A stretch of 64,000 bases of DNA, from contig NC_088298.1 of assembly GCF_032854445.1 (NCBI RefSeq), positions 19,737,976-19,801,975 of the forward strand. The letters are read 5' to 3'. Shown piece by piece: positions 62,068 through 64,000 of this stretch. The stretch's first letter is position 1. Each line of letters begins with the position of its first letter. The notes under the pieces were generated by a model. It was not told the DNA's origin. It saw only the letters and a list, made by a program, of their open reading frames with translations, and searched no databases. Made by a program: the position numbers and the translations under genes. This DNA is from Liolophura sinensis (taxonomy: Eukaryota; Mollusca; Polyplacophora; Chitonida; Chitonidae).

Positions 62068-62174
62068 ACTAACCTCCACATCTCCTGACCCATCATCCAC
62101 CATCTGTGTTTCAGCGGCTAGTAACCTGTTACTATGCAACGTTGAGGCGTCAAACTTTGTCTGGACAGTTTTGG
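46833..62174 (-). CDS. VIL1/AVIL-like: Villin/advillin-like actin-binding protein, C-terminal half (G4-G6 and headpiece), 14 exons
   Basis: Reading down the minus strand, 14 exons join in frame to give 454 residues plus stop. Family members cap, sever and bundle actin filaments under Ca2+ and phosphoinositide control, typically in microvilli or sensory cell protrusions. Visible order: the linker into G4 ([20 protein letters not shown]), G4 ([29 protein letters not shown]), G5 ([23 protein letters not shown]), G6 ([34 protein letters not shown]), then a linker and headpiece ([30 protein letters not shown] and stop). Human villin has 827 residues, and the 454 seen match its part from just before G4. 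G1-G3 and the start codon are therefore expected above 64000. The headpiece favours villin/advillin over gelsolin, which lacks it. Villin and advillin cannot be separated here. Confidence 0.95.
46947..47290. other. Last villin intron, unique part
   Basis: AT-rich, with a weak SINE-tail-like piece at about 47170-47270. Nothing else recognised. Confidence 0.45.
47291..47570. repeat. 22-bp tandem repeat (AGAAAGTCAGCACAGCCTCA)
   Basis: About 13 units in the last villin intron. Confidence 0.92.
47803..47919 (-). CDS. Villin-like exon: N-terminal part of headpiece
   Basis: 39 codons between TTGTACAG|ACA and GAG|GTGAGA. YPYEEL and [11 protein letters not shown] match the N-terminal subdomain of the villin headpiece. 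Confidence 0.93.
48214..48320 (+). mobile_element. V-type SINE 3' fragment
   Basis: CCCCGGGTTCTGCTCG, AAATATTCTTGAGTATAGCG, then TAAAACATCAATC and AATAAA-like repeats. Confidence 0.75.
48623..49011 (-). mobile_element. SINE-A, full length, with 12-bp target duplication
   Basis: CACATGGCAATG at 48623-48634 and 49000-49011 flanks a 365-bp element. On the minus strand the head reads TAGCACAGTTGGTAGAG (A-box-like) and GGTCAATCC (B-box-like), with the shared tail ending in GAGTGAGTGAGTG repeats. Confidence 0.93.
49161..49232 (-). CDS. Villin-like exon: linker after domain 6
   Basis: 24 codons between ACTTCCAG|AAA and GAG|GTGGGTT. It encodes [18 protein letters not shown] and a short tail. The acidic linker position fits, but conservation is weak. 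Confidence 0.85.
49684..49806 (-). CDS. Villin-like exon: end of domain 6
   Basis: 41 codons between AATTGCAG|GAA and [30 protein letters not shown] and [10 protein letters not shown] are diagnostic of villin-type G6. Confidence 0.96.
50090..50372 (-). mobile_element. SINE-B copy
   Basis: Minus-strand head GGTTGCCTAATGGTTAGGCC resembles a tRNA D-arm. The tail reads AAGTTTTCAGTCATATGATG and GGGGTTTAACATTG on the + strand. Confidence 0.8.
50455..50880. repeat. 31-bp minisatellite (GGCCAAGGTCCAGGTGCAAA)
   Basis: About 14 units of GGCCAAGGTCCAGGTGCAAA, T(A/T)ACTGAACCA in the intron, 47 bp from the 50928 exon end. Minus-strand open frames are repeat artefacts. Confidence 0.94.
50928..51041 (-). 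CDS. Villin-like exon: gelsolin domain 6 core
   Basis: 38 codons between CTCTTCAG|TCT and [29 protein letters not shown] holds the conserved Ca2+-site Asp of the repeat. A 31-bp minisatellite begins 47 bp beyond the donor. Confidence 0.95.
51314..51557 (-). mobile_element. V-type SINE, near full length
   Basis: Tail GGTGTTTTACTCAAGAATAT, body GCCAGCATTATGGTGGGAAG and GGGCAGGGCCCGGGGGAAAC, B-box-like ACTTGAACTC, and an end in CAACCACAGAGGCCCC. Confidence 0.88.
51558..52195. other. Intron sequence, nothing recognised
   Basis: No conserved frame on either strand and no repeat identified. Confidence 0.45.
52200..52588 (-). mobile_element. SINE-B copy
   Basis: Tail GCTTGGGGTTTTACGTGG and CAATTTTTCAGTCATATGAT. 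The head (minus) reads GGCCTGATGGTTAGAGCG. Flanks ACAAATTGATAAGG and ACAAACTGATAAGA look like an aged target duplication. Confidence 0.8.
52691..52780 (-). CDS. Villin-like exon: start of gelsolin domain 6
   Basis: 30 codons between CTTCACAG|GAA and [22 protein letters not shown] and EIPDFTQ open G6. Confidence 0.94.
53298..53391 (-). CDS. Villin-like exon: end of domain 5
   Basis: 94 bases; the first completes the Arg codon, then 31 codons. The boundaries are TCAATCAG|GGA and [29 protein letters not shown] and DKRLQ match the family. Confidence 0.94.
53510..53870 (-). repeat. Tandem array built from the V-type SINE tail
   Basis: Six units of about 57 bp, alternating GGTGTTTTACGCCGTACTCA and GGGTGTTTTATGCTGTATTC, each followed by AGAATATTCAAACACTATGA. 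Confidence 0.9.
54316..54371 (-). CDS. Villin-like exon: GDEREMAK helix of domain 5
   Basis: 56 bases (18 codons plus two bases of an Arg codon) between ACGTCAG|GGT and [28 protein letters not shown] matches the GSSGDERAMAK.LA region of villin. Confidence 0.93.
54372..56478. other. Large villin intron, left part, no gene
   Basis: No recognised exon or repeat. It is unusually unique for this window. Confidence 0.45.
56479..57034. mobile_element. TTAA-bounded foldback element, copy 3, complete
   Basis: Left end TTAAAGGTGGAGAAAACATA; right end closes TTTTCTTCTCTTTTAA. The arms are inverted copies of each other over about 200 bp. It ends 19 bp from the 57054 exon boundary. Confidence 0.85.
57054..57137 (-). 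CDS. Villin-like exon: [12 protein letters not shown] of gelsolin domain 5, squeezed between repeats
   Basis: 28 codons between TATTTGTAG|GTT and [26 protein letters not shown] and YIWCGK are well conserved. The acceptor is the edge of a 35-bp minisatellite and a foldback element ends 19 bp past the exon. Confidence 0.95.
57138..57985. repeat. 35-bp minisatellite abutting an exon acceptor
   Basis: About 21 units of AATGGTCACAAATGTCATGA, TTACAAATTACAAAT. The last units (57866-57960) carry pieces of V-type SINE (CCGCAGGTTGCTGGAAGGCC). The edge unit supplies the acceptor region of the exon starting at 57137. Confidence 0.94.
58276..58380 (-). CDS. Villin-like exon: start of gelsolin domain 5
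   Basis: 35 codons between TTGTGCTCAG|GGG and CAG|GTGAGTC. LQVRG and NTKAVQ align with the G5 start (compare RLFQV..NTKAVEV in vertebrate villins). The preceding [13 protein letters not shown] stretch is divergent. Confidence 0.92.
58440..58665 (-). mobile_element. V-type SINE, near full length
   Basis: TTATTTGATTGG, CTAGCATTATGGTGG, GAAAGCCAGTATGAGC, ACTTAAACTC and CAGCCACGGAGGACCCCC. It abuts a SINE-B copy. Confidence 0.85.
58668..59010 (-). mobile_element. SINE-B copy
   Basis: AAGTGGTACTCAACAATATT and TCAGTCATATGACTAAG at the tail side, CTCTAACCAATAGACCACTG at the head side. Confidence 0.8.
59083..59650. repeat. 27-bp minisatellite (ACAATGCATACAAATTTGGA)
   Basis: About 21 units. The period of 27 is a multiple of 3, so it gives long open frames in several phases of both strands (292 codons on the + strand). 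None resembles a gene. Confidence 0.95.
59755..59930 (+). mobile_element. V-type SINE, head missing
   Basis: CTCATGCTGGCTTCCTCTCC, AATGCTGGCCGCCATCGTAC, CTTGGGTACTGCGTATAACA and AATAAATAAAG. Confidence 0.88.
59971..60042 (-). CDS. Villin-like exon: end of gelsolin domain 4
   Basis: 24 codons between TTGTGTAG|GTG and [28 protein letters not shown] and MIIFE match the C-terminal strand of G4. Confidence 0.94.
60080..60237. mobile_element. Foldback element copy 4, one arm only
   Basis: TTAAAGGAGAAGAAAAGATA, ATGATGCCAAAATCACATG and TATTTGGGACCACCTTTTGG match the left arm of copy 1. The other arm is missing. Confidence 0.75.
60674..60760 (-). CDS. Villin-like exon: gelsolin domain 4 helix ([11 protein letters not shown])
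   Basis: 29 codons between ATTACCAG|GGT and [30 protein letters not shown] matches the long actin-binding helix of G4. Confidence 0.94.
61135..61272 (-). CDS. Villin-like exon: gelsolin domain 4 core
   Basis: 46 codons between CCTTTCAG|ATC and [24 protein letters not shown] and [15 protein letters not shown] are the hallmark first strands of a gelsolin repeat. Confidence 0.96.
61383..61630 (-). mobile_element. V-type SINE, near full length, diverged
   Basis: TTGGTGTTTTACAACATACT, GGGCAGAGCCCAGGGGAAAC, GAAAGCCAGCATGAGCTGG and ACTTGAACTCAG. Confidence 0.85.
62030..62066. repeat. (ATT)n microsatellite beside an exon donor
   Basis: About twelve ATT triplets ending within 10 bp of the 62074 exon boundary. 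Confidence 0.95.
62074..62174 (-). CDS. Villin-like exon: linker into gelsolin domain 4
   Basis: Acceptor TTTTTCCGCAG|CC and donor GAG|GTTAGTG. It starts in phase 1 and encodes 33 full codons with [10 protein letters not shown] and [10 protein letters not shown]. The upstream exon was not found in the remaining 1.8 kb. Confidence 0.92.
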
Positions 62175-63412
62175 CTGCGGAAAAATTGTAAAACTTCATC
62201 AAATTCCTAACACTTGGTGAAAAACTATCATTGACAGACAGGCAAATATCAAAGTAACAATACATTTGCTTATACATGTGTCAATTCAGAGATTATTATT
62301 ATTATATTTGTTTTTTCCACCTAAGTTGAGATCAATTCAACTTTGTGTTTTATGGGCCAGCCATGTACTAAGAGGTTCAACTAAGGAATAAAAGTAAAAC
62401 TGAAAGTCCATCGTCGATATAATTATGAATTTTTTCTTTTTATTAACGCTTTCTGATCATGTAAATATGTCTTCAACAGGAAAATATTGCTGAGATTGTC
62501 GGCCCTTCCTGCACCATTTTTTTTTTTTACTTTTTTTACACCCTCCTAAGACACTGGAAAAAGATTTATTCTGCCTGTAAAGACAACAATTTAAATTGGC
62601 GTCGCTTTATGAATATTGACCATGCTAGTGGAATTGAGTGTTTATATGAATGCTGCTACTGTCACGACATATATGTAAATAGCAATTTTAGCTCTAACCG
62701 CTATGTATTTTCTTAAAACATCAATGAAATGTTGGACTACAAAAATTTTCATTTAGGACAACATATATTTGAATAGACTGAACTCTAAAATCAAAATCAC
62801 AACATTCACCCAGGTAAGGTTACCCACTGATGAACACCTGTGCATTGACTTTAGTAAACATTAGCAAAAGAGCTAAGCTACTTTGTATCCAAATTTTGTA
62901 TGCAAATAACATAAATGAAATACTGTTGTTAAAAAGGTTACTTTATGTTAAATGACGGGGGATAAAAAGCTACATTTCATTAAGACAAGACTAAAGATAA
63001 ATATTTCTTGTGAAGGTTGAGTTGCGGGTGAGTCTACTTATAAATCATTCAAATAAATACAAGATATGTGACAAAATATGTCCATAACAGAAACTGAAAA
63101 CAACTTACACTTCGCTAGATGAAAAATGATCAGTCATGGTTGTAGGTTGTGCAAGATGGACGCAAACAAAGATGGCCGGCATAGACAGAAGAACCATTAC
63201 CATAGCAACACACCAAGGCACATGCAGAGACACACCAAACAATAATGTTAGCAACAATAATGACAATGGCCATAGATAATGATAGTGATCATAAATAAGG
63301 ATATGCTTTCATATACATGTGACTACAGGAATGAGACAGCTTCAATAAACATGCTACAAAAAAAAAAACAGTGATGGCCAAGATATGAAATGTATACATT
63401 AACTGACAGATT
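62175..63412. other. Upstream villin intron, no exon recognised
   Basis: Expected to separate G4 from the missing G1-G3 exons. No gelsolin-like peptide on the minus strand. Confidence 0.5.
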
Positions 63413-63775
63413 TCAGTGAGTGATTGAGTGAGTGAGTGAGTGAGTGCTTGGGGCTTAATGTTGTACTTAACAATTTTTCAGGAATCCTTAGAGTGCATGT
63501 AATGTACCTCCTTGTTGTAGGATGGATTTCCACCCCTCTTTTATCTAGTGCTGCTTCACTGAGACGACTTATGGAAGGCAAGTAAGCCGCCCCCCCCCCC
63601 CCCACCTCCCCTCAAGCCATTCTACTGAGTTGCAATTTCCCCTTCATGCTGAACACCAAGCAAGCAAGTTAGAACTTCCTCTTTTTAAGGTGTTAGGTGT
63701 GACTGGACCCAGGATTAACCCTGGATGTACCGCTCCCGAAACGGACGCTCTGCCAACTGTGCTATCGCGACCAGT
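63413..63775 (-). mobile_element. SINE-A, full length
   Basis: GAGTGAGTGAGTGAGTGCTT, CAACAATTTTTCAGGAATCC, GTGCTGCTTCACTGAGACGA and, at the head, CTCTGCCAACTGTGCTATCG. It has an expanded C run (63590-63603). No clear target duplication was found. Confidence 0.9.
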
Positions 63776-63794
63776 CTTTGCATTTAAAAATATA

Positions 63795-64000
63795 CCTACT
63801 GTATTTGACCTAAAGGTTAGCAATATTTCAAGTGACACATTTTACTTGATTCTGATGGATTTCTCCATCTTAATGCCACTTGAGTTTTTAAGTCTGATTA
63901 ATTTTTTCATCTGAAATCTCATAGTGTTAATTGGCAACAAAAAGTATCATTTTAAGGTCTACATCTTCCCCTGAAAGTGCATTTTTAAATACCAAATTTT
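63795..64000. repeat. Old dispersed repeat, about 200 bp
   Basis: CAAGTGACACATTTTACTTG ... TATCATTTTAAGGTC ... AAGTGCATTTTTAAA parallels 15166-15375 (CAAGCGACACATTTTGCTCG ... TATCATTTTAAGCCC ... ATGTGCATTTTTACA) and part of 42786-42990. Confidence 0.65.

Noticed and set aside
63105-63175. Possible minus-strand exon ending at a GTAAGT donor (about 63111)
   Set aside because: The reading frame is open but the peptide is not gelsolin-like and the phase does not fit the exon at 62174.

Overview
The window is animal nuclear DNA, AT-rich and crowded with introns and repeats. It is most likely from a mollusc, with a bivalve favoured over a gastropod. Three things suggest this: two intron-rich genes of metazoan families, several tRNA-headed SINE families whose shared 3' tails look like those I know from molluscan genomes, and minisatellites in most introns. 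The species is not identifiable. No bacterial gene, intact tRNA, rRNA, CRISPR array or transposase/reverse-transcriptase reading frame is visible.

Two protein-coding genes can be assembled, and they are convergent. On the + strand, seven coding exons (17635-28202) give the last 235 residues of a small CTD phosphatase (CTDSP1/2/L family), including the DLDET catalytic motif and the natural stop. The short first coding exon was not found. On the - strand, fourteen exons (62174 down to 46833) give the last 454 residues of a villin/advillin-type protein: gelsolin domains G4-G6, a linker and a complete headpiece ending in GLF and a stop. The N-terminal half (G1-G3) should lie beyond base 64000. 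All exon joins keep frame and use GT...AG sites.

Layout: 1-17634 is noncoding sequence upstream of, or in the first intron of, the phosphatase gene (SINE pieces, a TTAA-bounded foldback element, small tandem repeats). 17635-28202 is the phosphatase gene with three large intronic minisatellites. 28203 to about 37000 is its 3' flank with candidate poly(A) signals and a degenerate tandem array. 37369-39848 is a very large 47-bp minisatellite, followed by a 741-bp TTAA-flanked element (39849-40589). About 40600-46832 is the 3' side of the villin gene, with more tandem arrays. 46833-62174 is the villin gene, and 62175-64000 is its upstream intron with a full-length SINE.

The most unusual signal is the contact between tandem repeats and splice sites. 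One array (24024-24950) is built from the end of a phosphatase exon plus its 5' splice site. The acceptor of another exon is tandemly duplicated (19609-19735). A villin exon is pressed between a minisatellite whose unit is one base short of its acceptor and a foldback element ending 19 bp from its donor. The SINE families share a 3' tail, and two inserts only 33 and 62 bp long consist of little more than that tail between perfect target-site duplications.
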